A stretch of DNA of 64,000 nt from Thermomonas sp. Its GTDB lineage: Bacteria > Pseudomonadota > Gammaproteobacteria > Xanthomonadales > Xanthomonadaceae. The notes beneath the pieces were generated by a model. It was not told the DNA's origin. It searched no databases and was given only the letters and a program-made list of their open reading frames with translations. This document shows positions 17,691 through 26,654 of this stretch, one piece after another. Position 1 is the first letter of the stretch. Each line of letters begins with the position of its first letter. The stretch spans positions 186,001-250,000 of the forward strand of contig NZ_JAQSDO010000020.1 of NCBI RefSeq assembly GCF_029945965.1, given 5' to 3'. A program made the translations under genes and the position numbers.

Positions 17691-17903
17691 ATGTTCGAAG
17701 CACAACCGCAGGCGGAACTTGAAGCAAAGATGAAATCCAACACCGAATTCCGGCAGCTGTATTACCGGCATCAGGAACTCGACAAGCAGGTGATGGATGC
17801 TGAACTCGGCGTATTGCCGCTGGATGACATGACGCTCGGCCAGATGAAGCGCGAGAAGCTCGCCGCCAAGGATCGCCTGATCCGGATGTACGACAGCCAT
17901 TGA
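17691..17903 (+). CDS. YdcH family protein (DUF465)
   Basis: A 70-aa, highly charged, helical cytoplasmic protein. The family pattern F..LY.RHQELDKQV...E and KREKLAAKDRLIRMY is clear; members form helical hairpins but have no assigned biochemical role. ATG preceded by AAAGGAGG at an 8-nt distance, one of the strongest ribosome-binding sites in the window. A stable GC hairpin lies immediately upstream. Confidence 0.88.
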   Translation: MFEAQPQAELEAKMKSNTEFRQLYYRHQELDKQVMDAELGVLPLDDMTLGQMKREKLAAKDRLIRMYDSH

Positions 17904-18017
17904 GCAGCACCGCGGGCGGCGGCGGCCTCTTCGTCGGTCGCCACCGCCCGTTTCACTGCGGGGCGAACCGCGCCCCACTGCTAGAATTACCAGCTTGCCG
18001 CAACGCGTGTCCTGAGC

Positions 18018-19394
18018 ATGGCGACCCACGATTCCGTTCTTGAACTGGTCGGTGACACACCGATCATCCGTGCCCATCGCCTGGATACCGGCCCGTGCAC
18101 GCTGTACCTGAAGCTTGAAAGCCAGAATCCCGGCGGTTCGATCAAGGACCGGATCGGGATGTCGATGATCGAGGCCGCCGAGCAGCGCGGCGACATCAAG
18201 CCGGGTGACACCCTGGTCGAAGGCACCGCCGGCAATACCGGGATTGGCCTGGCGCTGGTTGCACAGCAGAAGGGTTACCGGCTGATTCTGGTCGTGCCCG
18301 ACAAGATGAGCCGCGAGAAGATCTTCAACCTCAAGGCGATGGGCGCGCAGGTGCTGCTGACCCGTTCGGACGTGGCCAAGGGCCACCCCGACTACTATCA
18401 GGACATGGCCGAACGCATTGCCCGCGAAACCCCGGGCGCGTACTTCATCAATCAGTTCGGCAATCCCGACAACCCGGCAGCGCATGAATTCGGTACCGGC
18501 CCGGAAATCCTGCAGCAGATGGCCGATGCCGGCGGCGTGGATGCCATCGTGTTTGGCTGCGGCAGCTCGGGAACGATGACCGGCCTGTCGCGCTGCTTCG
18601 CCACGCAGTCGCCGCACACCGAGTTGATCCTGGCTGATCCAGTCGGCTCGATCCTGGAGGACTACATCAATCGCGGCGCGATTGTCGAGAAATCCGCCAG
18701 CTGGATGGTCGAGGGCATTGGCGAGGACTTCCTGCCTTCGATCGCCGACTTCACCAGGGTCAAGAAGGCCTATGCGATCAGCGACAAGGAAAGCTTCCTG
18801 ACCGCACGCGAATTGCTGGCAAAGGAGGGCATTTTGGGTGGCTCTTCATCCGGGACCTTGCTGGCCGCGGCGCTGAAATACTGCCGCGAGCAGACCACGC
18901 CGAAAAATGTCCTGGTCTTTGTCTGCGATACCGGTAACAAGTATCTGTCGAAAATGTACAACGACTTCTGGATGCTGGACAACGGCTTCCTCGAGCGCGA
19001 ACAAACGGGCGACCTGCGCGATCTCATATTGCGTCCCTTCGCCGCGCGCGACACGGTGGTGGTCGGGCAAAATGATCTTCTGATCACTGCGTGGCAGCGG
19101 ATGAAACTCTACGATGTCAGCCAGCTGCCGGTAATGGATGGCGAGCGCATCGTCGGCATCGTCGATGAATCCGATGTGCTGCTGCATGTGTACGGCGACG
19201 AATCGCGTTTCCGCGAACCGGTGTCCACTGCAATGGTCAGCAAGCTCGACAAGGTCGCCGTGCACGCACCGATCGAATCGCTGCTGCCGGTGTTCGACCG
19301 CGGGCATGTCGCCATCGTGATGGATGGCGAGCATTTCCTTGGCCTGATCACCCGCATCGACCTGCTCAATTTCCTGCGCCGGCGCGTGCAGTAA
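18018..19394 (+). CDS. cbs: Cystathionine beta-synthase (PLP domain plus CBS pair)
   Basis: Condenses serine and homocysteine to cystathionine; some relatives use O-acetylserine. 458 aa. A PLP fold-type II catalytic domain (1-330) has the Schiff-base lysine in GGSIKDRIG (Lys43), the substrate loop EGTAGNTGIGLA and the phosphate loop GCGSSGTMTG. Two CBS regulatory motifs follow at about 335-455 (LPVMDGERIVGIVDESDVL, HFLGLITRIDLLNFL). Bacterial enzymes lack the N-terminal haem region, as here. ATG with no strong RBS. Followed 41 bases later by the next transsulfuration gene. Confidence 0.93.
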   Translation: MATHDSVLELVGDTPIIRAHRLDTGPCTLYLKLESQNPGGSIKDRIGMSMIEAAEQRGDIKPGDTLVEGTAGNTGIGLALVAQQKGYRLILVVPDKMSREKIFNLKAMGAQVLLTRSDVAKGHPDYYQDMAERIARETPGAYFINQFGNPDNPAAHEFGTGPEILQQMADAGGVDAIVFGCGSSGTMTGLSRCFATQSPHTELILADPVGSILEDYINRGAIVEKSASWMVEGIGEDFLPSIADFTRVKKAYAISDKESFLTARELLAKEGILGGSSSGTLLAAALKYCREQTTPKNVLVFVCDTGNKYLSKMYNDFWMLDNGFLEREQTGDLRDLILRPFAARDTVVVGQNDLLITAWQRMKLYDVSQLPVMDGERIVGIVDESDVLLHVYGDESRFREPVSTAMVSKLDKVAVHAPIESLLPVFDRGHVAIVMDGEHFLGLITRIDLLNFLRRRVQ

Positions 19395-19435
19395 GCGCGC
19401 ATCGACACCTGTGCAAAAAATCAAGAGGACAAACA

Positions 19436-20599
19436 ATGAGCGACGACAAGCAACTGGCGCTGGCCACCCGCGCCATCCACGGTGGGCAATCACCGGACCC
19501 GAGCACCGGCGCGGTGATGACGCCGATCTACGCGACCAGCACCTACGCACAATCCAGTCCAGGCGTGCACCAGGGCTTCGAGTATTCGCGCACGCACAAC
19601 CCGACCAGGTTCGCGTATGAGCGATGCATCGCGTCGCTGGAAGGCGGCAGCCGCGGGTTCGCGTTCGCCTCGGGATTGGCGGCGACTTCGACCCTGCTGG
19701 AACTGCTCGACAGCGGCGACCACGTGATCGCGATGGACGACATCTACGGCGGCAGTTATCGGTTATTCGAGGGCGTGCGCCGGCGCAGTGCGGGGCTGGA
19801 TTTCAGTTTCGTCGACCTGACCGATGCCGCTGCATTCGAAGCCGCGATCACGCCGAAAACAAAGCTGGTCTGGATCGAAACCCCGACCAATCCGCTACTG
19901 AAGATCGTCGACATCGCCGCGATCGCGGCAATCGCAAAAAAGCACGGCCTGCTGGTTGCAGTCGACAACACCTTCGCCTCGCCGATCCTGCAACGCCCGC
20001 TGGAACACGGCGCCGACATCGTCATGCATTCGGCGACGAAATACCTCAACGGTCATTCGGACATGGTCGGCGGCATGCTGGTGGTCGGCGACAATGCCGA
20101 GCTCGGCGAGCAGCTGGCGTTCCTGCAGAACTCGGTGGGCGCGGTGCAGGGCCCATTCGACAGCTTCCTTGCACTACGCGGCCTGAAGACCTTGCACTTG
20201 CGCATGCGCGCGCATTGCGACAACGCGCTGGCGCTGGCGCAATGGTTGCAGATGCATCCGGCGGTCAGCGAAGTGATTCATCCGGGTCTGCCCTCGCATC
20301 CGCACCACGCGCTCGCTGCGCGCCAGATGGACGGCTTCGGCGGCATGCTCTCGATCCGGCTCAAGGGAGGCTTCGAAGCAGCCAAGCGCTTCTGCGAGCG
20401 GCTCGAATTGTTCACCCTGGCCGAATCGCTCGGTGGGGTGGAGTCGCTGGTCAATCACCCGGCGGTGATGACCCATGCCTCGATTCCACCCGAGCGCCGG
20501 GCCGCGCTGGGGATTGGCGATGAGTTGGTGCGGCTCAGTGTCGGCATCGAGGATGTCGCCGACCTGCGCGCGGACCTGGATCGGGCGCTGGTAAAGTAA
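19436..20599 (+). CDS. metB: Cystathionine gamma-synthase / gamma-lyase family PLP enzyme
   Basis: A 387-aa Cys/Met-metabolism PLP enzyme. The PLP lysine is in HSATKYLNGHSD (Lys202). YSRTHNPTR, FASGLAATS and ETPTNPLLKIVDI are family signatures, and ESLGGVESLVNHPAVMTHAS is the C-terminal motif. Because it follows a cystathionine beta-synthase, it may act mainly as cystathionine gamma-lyase (homocysteine to cysteine); sequence alone does not separate lyase from synthase (MetB). AAGAGG precedes the ATG. Confidence 0.9.
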   Translation: MSDDKQLALATRAIHGGQSPDPSTGAVMTPIYATSTYAQSSPGVHQGFEYSRTHNPTRFAYERCIASLEGGSRGFAFASGLAATSTLLELLDSGDHVIAMDDIYGGSYRLFEGVRRRSAGLDFSFVDLTDAAAFEAAITPKTKLVWIETPTNPLLKIVDIAAIAAIAKKHGLLVAVDNTFASPILQRPLEHGADIVMHSATKYLNGHSDMVGGMLVVGDNAELGEQLAFLQNSVGAVQGPFDSFLALRGLKTLHLRMRAHCDNALALAQWLQMHPAVSEVIHPGLPSHPHHALAARQMDGFGGMLSIRLKGGFEAAKRFCERLELFTLAESLGGVESLVNHPAVMTHASIPPERRAALGIGDELVRLSVGIEDVADLRADLDRALVK

Positions 20600-20660
20600 T
20601 CACGGCCAGGTAAACTTTACGGGCGATCCACCAGTTGCGTCGTGTGTCGGGATCCGCCGC

Positions 20661-21167
20661 TTACTTGACCACGAAGTCAGCGATCCCGACCGGGACCATA
20701 TCCTCGTCGATCTGCACGTTGTATTTGCCCGGGATCATCCCGTCGCCATGCGCAAACGAGAAAGCGACCGGTTGGGTGCCGCCAGACTTCAGTACCCGGG
20801 TCTCCTCCTTGTGGGTCGTGCCATCCTGGTATGTCCAGTACACCGCAACGCTTGCTCCCGGCTTGCCCCGGACGGACGCGCTGGCATACACCGTGTCGCT
20901 GGTGGTGAATTGTGCCTGGGTGGATTTGACTGCCTGATCGTTGGCCAGGGAGGTGCCAACGGTGACCGCCTTGTCGCTGACTTCCGCCGCAACGAGGCTG
21001 CCGGGCCCGGGTTCTGCGGGAAGCTTGACGGTCTCCGGCGCCTTCTGCCCCTCGGCCATCGTGCTGGCGGGAGCCTTGACGTCGACGGGTTCTTCAGCGC
21101 CTTCGTTGCAGGCGGACAACACCAGGGCCATGGCGGCACACAAGGCAAGTACACGGATCGAAGTCAT
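20661..21167 (-). CDS. Predicted lipoprotein with beta-rich domain
   Basis: A 168-aa protein. The N-terminus MTSIRVLALCAAMALVLSAC ends in lipobox LSAC, so mature lipidation at Cys20. A Pro/Ala/Glu-rich linker (about 22-60) precedes a beta-sandwich-like domain with VYWTYQDGTTHKEE and the end GKYNVQIDEDMVPVGIADFV. It is the last gene of the sulfotransferase/glycosyltransferase run on this strand, 74 bases after the sulfotransferase. ATG at 21167; the frame stays open far upstream, but that part is antisense-frame shadow. Function unknown. Confidence 0.82.
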   Translation of the reverse strand: MTSIRVLALCAAMALVLSACNEGAEEPVDVKAPASTMAEGQKAPETVKLPAEPGPGSLVAAEVSDKAVTVGTSLANDQAVKSTQAQFTTSDTVYASASVRGKPGASVAVYWTYQDGTTHKEETRVLKSGGTQPVAFSFAHGDGMIPGKYNVQIDEDMVPVGIADFVVK

Positions 21168-21241
21168 GGAATTCTCGGTTGACGTGGCAGCAGGCCATAT
21201 GGCGGGTTCGCCATCGATCCTGCTACAGGGAAGGGAGGCGA

Positions 21242-22036
21242 TTATGCCACTGTCGAGGTGTGCTTGAAGTTGCTGTCGAAGCTGACACCGTGCCGCGAGC
21301 GCAGTAGCGACAGTTCGCGGCGAAAGCGCTGGCGCAAGACCCAACGCACCCATGGGTGCCTGCCCTGGCCTGCATAGCTGCCCTGAAAGACCCGTTCGAA
21401 TTGCCTGTCCCCGGTCTGCGGGGCCACGCCGAGAAATGCGTGCACGCGATCCATCGAGTTCGCGGGGTGGGCGAGCAGATCCATGCTCCTGAGTATCAGG
21501 ACCTGATCCTGGGGAAAGTGCCCGTAAAGCGCGTCGAGCTGCCGCGCATAGCGGCCCCGCGCGCAGTAGCTGTGGCGCCGCAATGAGGAGTCGGCGGAAA
21601 AGTCGTCCTGCTTTCCTCGCAGTCGCCAAGGTTCGGCCAGTAGCGCGGCAGCAAGCGAGAGCGACTCCTGCCCACGGTTGCGCTCCATGTAGTAATGCGA
21701 AATTGCGCGCTCGATCGGATCGCGCAGCAGGATGATCCAGCGCATGGCCGGGTTGTAGCGTGCGATTCGTTCGATCAGTGCGGGATGGAAGCAGTAGATC
21801 GGCGTGGCATCGCCGCAAATGCCGGGTCGGGACCCCTGCATGTTCGGGAAATGGCCCTCGTACTCCGCTTCGAAACGCACTGCGGTCCAGTTACTTGCCC
21901 GAGGATCGTCGAACACGTGCGCTTCCTTCCCGGCGGGCAGGCGAATGTCGGGATGGGACTGGAGATAGCGTGCCAGCGCCGAAGTCCCGCCTTTCTGTAC
22001 GCCGCCGATCAGGAACCGAACCGTGGGGCCGTTCAT
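21242..22036 (-). CDS. Sulfotransferase (heparan N-sulfotransferase-like)
   Basis: A 264-aa PAPS-dependent sulfotransferase. The 5'-phosphosulfate loop FLIGGVQKGGTSALARYL is near residues 8-25. The 3'-phosphate motif RWIILLRDPIERAISHYYME lies near residue 100; RGRYARQLDALYGHFPQDQV is typical of NDST-like bacterial enzymes. Soluble or membrane-peripheral, no signal peptide. It overlaps the preceding sulfotransferase by 4 nt. Neighbouring glycosyltransferase and ABC exporter genes suggest a glycan acceptor (inference). Confidence 0.9.
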   Translation of the reverse strand: MNGPTVRFLIGGVQKGGTSALARYLQSHPDIRLPAGKEAHVFDDPRASNWTAVRFEAEYEGHFPNMQGSRPGICGDATPIYCFHPALIERIARYNPAMRWIILLRDPIERAISHYYMERNRGQESLSLAAALLAEPWRLRGKQDDFSADSSLRRHSYCARGRYARQLDALYGHFPQDQVLILRSMDLLAHPANSMDRVHAFLGVAPQTGDRQFERVFQGSYAGQGRHPWVRWVLRQRFRRELSLLRSRHGVSFDSNFKHTSTVA

Positions 22037-22896
22037 GGCATCCCGCGTGCGGCAAGCATTCGCTTGGCGAGCGGCTCGAAGGTTTCAGGGGGATACCAGC
22101 GTTGCCAGCTACCGGCCTGTTTGCCCAGCGCTTCGACAAGTTGCGGAATCAGCGCCTGTGGATACAGCACATTGGCATTACGTTCCGACAGGCCGGTGAT
22201 TGCGGTGCCGTGGACACCGGCCAACGCGCACAGCTGTTCGCCCTGCGAACCAATCATGTCTTCGTAGCGCAGGACCTCGCCGATCGGCAGCAGTCGATTG
22301 AACCGCGAGAAGAACCATTCCAGCACCAGCAGCTGCCGCCGCAGTGGATCCGTTTCCTGGTCCAACCGCGCGGCGAGTTCCGGGTCGAAGTGTTCCCCGG
22401 CGGGAATGCGTCCGGAGCGCACTGGCAGGTCCACTGAGTTCCACGATGCCAGCACCGACAGCGGGTGGCGCACGATCGCCAGCATGCGGCATGTCGTCGA
22501 CAGCTCCGGCAGCAGCGCGGCGAATGCTGCGTTGTGCTTGATTACCAGGGTGAAGCCGGGTGCCGGACGCGGCTCGATGCGGACCCGCCCATGCGCTGCG
22601 ATCATTGCGCGTGTGCCGTCAGTGCCTACCTCGCTGGCGAAGGGATTGTCCGGCACTGCGCCGCCCACATGCTTGCTGGGTGCGCTGCCATCGAGCAGCA
22701 ACTGTTCGCGACAGGCGACGAAGAAACGCTGCACCTCGAGCACGGCCGCACTGCGATCGCGCGGCAATGTCGCCACATCCATTGGCTCGAACAACGCGAC
22801 TGTGTCCTGGCATTGCTGCAGTAGCTGGCAGGCGAGCGTCGTCCCACCCCGAGGAACGCCGGTCAGCATGAGGTTCGGCGAGGTCAGTTCGCCCAC
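22033..22896 (-). CDS. Sulfotransferase family protein
   Basis: A 287-aa protein with phosphosulfate-loop-like LMLTGVPRGGTTLACQLL near the N-terminus and a second motif MLAIVRHPLSVLASWNSVD near residue 140, both as in sulfotransferases. It is only distantly similar to the next gene, so the two may modify different positions or acceptors. It overlaps the glycosyltransferase upstream by 13 nt and the next sulfotransferase by 4 nt. Enzymatic activity is inferred from the two PAPS motifs. Confidence 0.85.
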   Translation of the reverse strand: MGELTSPNLMLTGVPRGGTTLACQLLQQCQDTVALFEPMDVATLPRDRSAAVLEVQRFFVACREQLLLDGSAPSKHVGGAVPDNPFASEVGTDGTRAMIAAHGRVRIEPRPAPGFTLVIKHNAAFAALLPELSTTCRMLAIVRHPLSVLASWNSVDLPVRSGRIPAGEHFDPELAARLDQETDPLRRQLLVLEWFFSRFNRLLPIGEVLRYEDMIGSQGEQLCALAGVHGTAITGLSERNANVLYPQALIPQLVEALGKQAGSWQRWYPPETFEPLAKRMLAARGMP

Positions 22897-23804
22897 AGCC
22901 TGTCCACTTCGTCGAGGAGCGCGTGGAACCGGACTCGTTCGGCATCCAGACCGAACGCGGCGGCAGTCGCCTGGCCCGCAGCGATCAGCTTCTCCGCGTA
23001 CCGTGCATCATCGAGCTGGGAGATTGCATCGACCAGCGCATCCAATTGAACCGCCGGTGCCAGCGCGTTGACCCCAGGCCGCACATACTCTCGGTTGCCA
23101 ATGCAGTCGGGCACCACCGTGGCGCATCCCAGCGCCATGGATTCCAGTCCCGGCAGGAAGAATCCCTCGGTGGGCGACGGCAACAGCACCGCGACCCGGT
23201 GTTGCGCCATCAACGCCAGGTAGCGCTCGCGTGGCATCCACTGATCGATGAGCGTGGCGTCGCGGCCCTGCTCCTGCAGTCGCGCGAGCAGCATCCGACC
23301 CAGTTCGGGTTGCTTGGTTGCGCCGATGAATATCCCTTGGCGCGCAGGCGTGGCCTGCGGCAGGCCGTCCAGGTCGATGGCAGCGGGAATGACCCGTACC
23401 GGGCCATTGACCAGGCCGGTGCCGCAGATGGCGTCAGCCACTGCCTGGCTGACGCAGATGCGGATGGCGCGCCGCGACAAATGCCGATGAAGGGAATCTG
23501 CCGGGTCGGCGTGCCGTACGTGCTGGATGAGGTTGATCACCGGCTTGGTGGCCTTATCCATCGGGTACGCATTCCAATCCAGCCCGGCCAGGAACAGCAC
23601 CGACGCCGACTGCGGGTTCCAATGCAGATCTACCGGCACCGGATGCACCCGCCAGGGGTTGTGTTGATCCAGGCTGCCTGCGGTGAGGTATACCGCAGCT
23701 GACCATCCCGGGTGCTCGGCTGTGTGGTTGAAGTAGTCCCAGACTTTGCCGTGCCCGCCGGTGTACCCGTGAAAATCGCGGTGAAACAACAGCCGCCGCG
23801 TCAT
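22884..23804 (-). CDS. Glycosyltransferase (GT4-like)
   Basis: A 306-aa GT-B-fold protein, shorter than the usual 350-400 aa. The C-terminal donor-binding half is recognisable: GIFIGATKQPE, MPRERYLALMAQHRVAVLLP and the E-x7-E-type motif SPTEGFFLPGLESMALGCA. The N-terminal acceptor half starts LLFHRDFHGYTGGHGKVWDY. Sugar specificity is unknown. The start overlaps wzt by 4 nt, and the four overlapping genes are clearly one operon. Confidence 0.85.
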   Translation of the reverse strand: MTRRLLFHRDFHGYTGGHGKVWDYFNHTAEHPGWSAAVYLTAGSLDQHNPWRVHPVPVDLHWNPQSASVLFLAGLDWNAYPMDKATKPVINLIQHVRHADPADSLHRHLSRRAIRICVSQAVADAICGTGLVNGPVRVIPAAIDLDGLPQATPARQGIFIGATKQPELGRMLLARLQEQGRDATLIDQWMPRERYLALMAQHRVAVLLPSPTEGFFLPGLESMALGCATVVPDCIGNREYVRPGVNALAPAVQLDALVDAISQLDDARYAEKLIAAGQATAAAFGLDAERVRFHALLDEVDRLWAN

Positions 23805-25138
23805 GACTGGATTTGAATCGCCATTGGCACCGGGAACAGGCCGGTGAAGTGCTCGCGGCTGTCGTCGACGATTTCGAACGAGAGCGCGCCTTCCTGGCGC
23901 GACAAGACGGTCGTCTGCTCAAGGCTGGGTGCATCGACAACGCGCATGCGGATCCGGTAAATGCCCTGCTGGAAGCACGCATCGAAGGTTATCGTCAGCG
24001 CCACATCAGCCACGTCCGCTACCGGCGGCAGGGCAATCCGTCGGCCGGTCAACTGCAGTCCGCGGCCGTCCAGGACGTCAAAAATGATCCCCGGGTGGCG
24101 GATCGAGGGGTTGAGCCGGATCAGCAATGCGACCGTCACACGCTCGCCGTGCGCCAGGGTGGCGTGCTGGGTATCGTTGAGGCTCGACCGGGACACGTAA
24201 CCGTCGGCCACACCGTAGCCATCCGCCAGGCGCTTGAGCTTTGCGGCTTGCGGGTCAAGTTTGGCTTCCAGCGCGCGACGATGGGTACGCAGCAGGTACT
24301 CGGTGATGACCTCGTCGGGCAGGCCTTCCTCGATGATCCGCCCACCCTCCAGCAGCATCGCGCGATGGCAGAACGCCTTGACTGCATTGAGATCGTGACC
24401 TACGAACAGCAGGGTGGTTCCGCTGGACAGGATCTGGTCGATGCGTGCCATCGCCTTGGCCTGGAACGCGGCATCGCCGACTGCCAGGGCTTCGTCGACG
24501 ATCAGGATGTCGGGTTCGGTGTGGACCTGCACTGCGAATGCCAGTCGCAACGCCATGCCCGAACTGTAGGTCTTGACCGGTTCGTCGACATACGCGCCGA
24601 TGTCGGCAAAGGTGATGATGTCGTCCAGCACCGCCTCCACGCGGGCACGCGACAAGCCCAGGATTGCTGCATTGATGAAGATGTTCTCGCGGCCGCTGAG
24701 CTCCGGGTTGAAACCCGAACCGAGTTCCAGCAACGCCGCGACGCGTCCGTTGACCTCCACCGTGCCTGACGAAGGTGGCAGCACGCCGGCGATGATCTGC
24801 AGCAGCGTGCTCTTGCCGCTGCCGTTGAGCCCGATGATGCCCAAGGCCTCGCCACGCACCAGGGTCAGGTTGATGTCGGTCAGTGCCAGGTGTGTATGCA
24901 TGCGCCGGTGCGCCGCGTCGAGCAGGCGCTGCGACAGACGCGCGCTCAAAGGGCGAAGGCGGTTGCCGGCGCGCACCAGTAGCGGAACCAGCAGGCGTGC
25001 GCCGGGGTTCGCCCACATGCGGTAGGTCTTGCTGACGCCATGCACGCGTATGGCGGGTAGGGGATGGCCTTGATCCACGTAGAGACTCAATGAGGCAGGC
25101 GCGGATGATCGCCGATCAGACGTGCTTTGTCGCGGCAT
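23801..25138 (-). CDS. wzt: ABC transporter ATP-binding protein, Wzt type with C-terminal glycan-binding domain
   Basis: ATPase of a polysaccharide or O-antigen exporter. 445 aa. The nucleotide-binding domain (about 30-275) has Walker A IIGLNGSGKSTLL, signature TYSSGMALRLAFA and Walker B ILIVDEALAVGD. The C-terminal 150 residues form a Wzt_C-like beta domain that reads the terminal modification of the chain in characterised systems. ATG at 25138; a TTG at 25150 would touch the upstream terminator. The permease partner is not next to it but on the opposite strand at 27042. Confidence 0.93.
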   Translation of the reverse strand: MPRQSTSDRRSSAPASLSLYVDQGHPLPAIRVHGVSKTYRMWANPGARLLVPLLVRAGNRLRPLSARLSQRLLDAAHRRMHTHLALTDINLTLVRGEALGIIGLNGSGKSTLLQIIAGVLPPSSGTVEVNGRVAALLELGSGFNPELSGRENIFINAAILGLSRARVEAVLDDIITFADIGAYVDEPVKTYSSGMALRLAFAVQVHTEPDILIVDEALAVGDAAFQAKAMARIDQILSSGTTLLFVGHDLNAVKAFCHRAMLLEGGRIIEEGLPDEVITEYLLRTHRRALEAKLDPQAAKLKRLADGYGVADGYVSRSSLNDTQHATLAHGERVTVALLIRLNPSIRHPGIIFDVLDGRGLQLTGRRIALPPVADVADVALTITFDACFQQGIYRIRMRVVDAPSLEQTTVLSRQEGALSFEIVDDSREHFTGLFPVPMAIQIQS

Positions 25139-25148
25139 CAGGCTGGGC

Positions 25149-25179
25149 AAAAAAAACGGGCGGCCTAAGCCGCCCGTTT
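25149..25179 (-). terminator. Terminator of the secreted surface-protein gene
   Basis: An 11-bp stem, AAACGGGCGGC (25154-25164) and GCCGCCCGTTT (25169-25179), loop CTAA. Read on the minus strand it is followed by a run of eight T. It separates the secreted protein gene from wzt, whose ATG is only 11 bases further, so wzt needs its own promoter or readthrough. Confidence 0.92.
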
Positions 25180-25199
25180 GTCACGCGTTAGCTAACGAA

Positions 25200-26654
25200 T
25201 CAATCGAACACTTTATTCCATACCTGCTCGCCTTGGCCATCGGCGTCGGTCAAGTTGGTGACCGTGCCGTCGTTGGCGTTGCGGTTCAGGCCCTGCACGC
25301 GCATGTTGCCAAACTCACCGGTGACAATGGCGCGCCACTTGCCCGTGCCGTCACCCCAGGCGCCGGTAAGGCCCTTGGCAGCATTGCCGGCCTCCAGGTC
25401 ATTGGAGTTGATCTGCATGGACTTCTTCGGGCCAAGCACGAACTTGATCGGTGTAGCGCCGGCTACGCCCGCGTCATCGATACCTTCCAGGGTGACCGTG
25501 CCCGAAACGTTGCTCGGGTTGATCACGCGGACGAACGACTGTGCCGTGGAATTGCCGGCCGGGTTGATGTGATAGACCTGCACGACCGAACCGTTGTAGG
25601 CGATCGGTGCCACGTCGCAGGCGTCGGCTTCAAGCGTGCCGTTGATGCCGTTCTGCACGGTGAACGTCTGCGCCGCCACCTGGGTGGTGCCATTGACCGA
25701 CACGCACAGGGTGGCCGAACCGCCGGCGCCGGTGAAGGCACCACCGGCAGTGTTCAATGCCGAGAACGTCTTGCTGAGGTTTGCCTGCGTCTTGGCCGCG
25801 TTGATCGTGTACGAGCCAATGTTGGTTGCGCAGGTGTTGCTGGTGGCCAGGAACACGTTCGTGAACGACGTGAAATCGCCGCCGACGCGCGAGGTCAGGG
25901 TGTCACCACCGGGGGCCACGTTCAGGGTGAATCCGGCGGTGGCGGCCACGGAGATGGTGCCCAACGGTGCAGTGCTGTGATTGGCGGAGCCGATTGCGTA
26001 GCTCGAGCCAATATCGGTGAAACCGGTTTTGGCGGTCGGGTAGGCGCCGTTGACGCCGACGTCAATCTTGTCGGGGTTTGGCTGTGCGGCGCAGGTGAAG
26101 GCCAGGCCGTCGTCACGTGTCACCAGCTGAATCGTTTTAGTGTGCAGGCCGGTGCCGGTCACTGGATCGATGATCTCGACTGTAGCCCAGACGTTGGCCG
26201 GAGCAGTCGCGAAATTCAGTGGGGCCAGCATGCCGAGAACGCCATTGTTGATCACGGAACCAGGATTGGTCGGCTGGACGCTGTACTGGACGATCGCCGT
26301 GCCAGGGGTGCCGCCTGCGGCAAGGGTGGAGCTCCAACCGCCAACGGTCGCGCTACCGAGGGTGAACGCGCCCGTGTTGGGAACGTTGTTGAACTTCGGA
26401 CCCCCCGTGCCAAAGGCGTCACTGGCCAAGGTGATCTTGACCTGGAAGCCGGTGGTGCGGCCGATGATCGCGTCGCCCAGGTCAATATTGACTGAGACGG
26501 CTTCGGTCATGCTGAAGGTTGCGCCCGACTGGGTGGCAACCGTTTCTGGCGTAAGGTCACCGCCGGTCCAGACCGTGTACGCACCGGCAGAGCCGGCCAG
26601 TACCAAGCCGGCCACGAGGGCAGCGGCGAGGACATTTTTCTTGAAAATCGACAT
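25200..26654 (-). CDS. Secreted surface-type protein, Thr/Ser/Asn-rich
   Basis: A 484-aa protein with a clear Sec signal peptide (MSIFKKNVLAAALVAGLVLA, cleavage likely after GSAGA). The mature part is Gly/Thr/Ala/Asn-rich and beta-predicted. The last 120 residues contain a repeat-type module found in many exported gammaproteobacterial proteins: SFVRVINPSNVSGTVTLEGI, QINSNDLEAGNAAKGLTG and KWRAIVTGEFGNMRVQGLNR. Six to eight cysteines could pair outside the cell. ATG at 26654 has AGGAG upstream; a TTG at 26696 is less likely. It may be an S-layer-like protein or a type II substrate; both are inference from context. Its own terminator suggests high, separate expression. Confidence 0.82.
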   Translation of the reverse strand: MSIFKKNVLAAALVAGLVLAGSAGAYTVWTGGDLTPETVATQSGATFSMTEAVSVNIDLGDAIIGRTTGFQVKITLASDAFGTGGPKFNNVPNTGAFTLGSATVGGWSSTLAAGGTPGTAIVQYSVQPTNPGSVINNGVLGMLAPLNFATAPANVWATVEIIDPVTGTGLHTKTIQLVTRDDGLAFTCAAQPNPDKIDVGVNGAYPTAKTGFTDIGSSYAIGSANHSTAPLGTISVAATAGFTLNVAPGGDTLTSRVGGDFTSFTNVFLATSNTCATNIGSYTINAAKTQANLSKTFSALNTAGGAFTGAGGSATLCVSVNGTTQVAAQTFTVQNGINGTLEADACDVAPIAYNGSVVQVYHINPAGNSTAQSFVRVINPSNVSGTVTLEGIDDAGVAGATPIKFVLGPKKSMQINSNDLEAGNAAKGLTGAWGDGTGKWRAIVTGEFGNMRVQGLNRNANDGTVTNLTDADGQGEQVWNKVFD

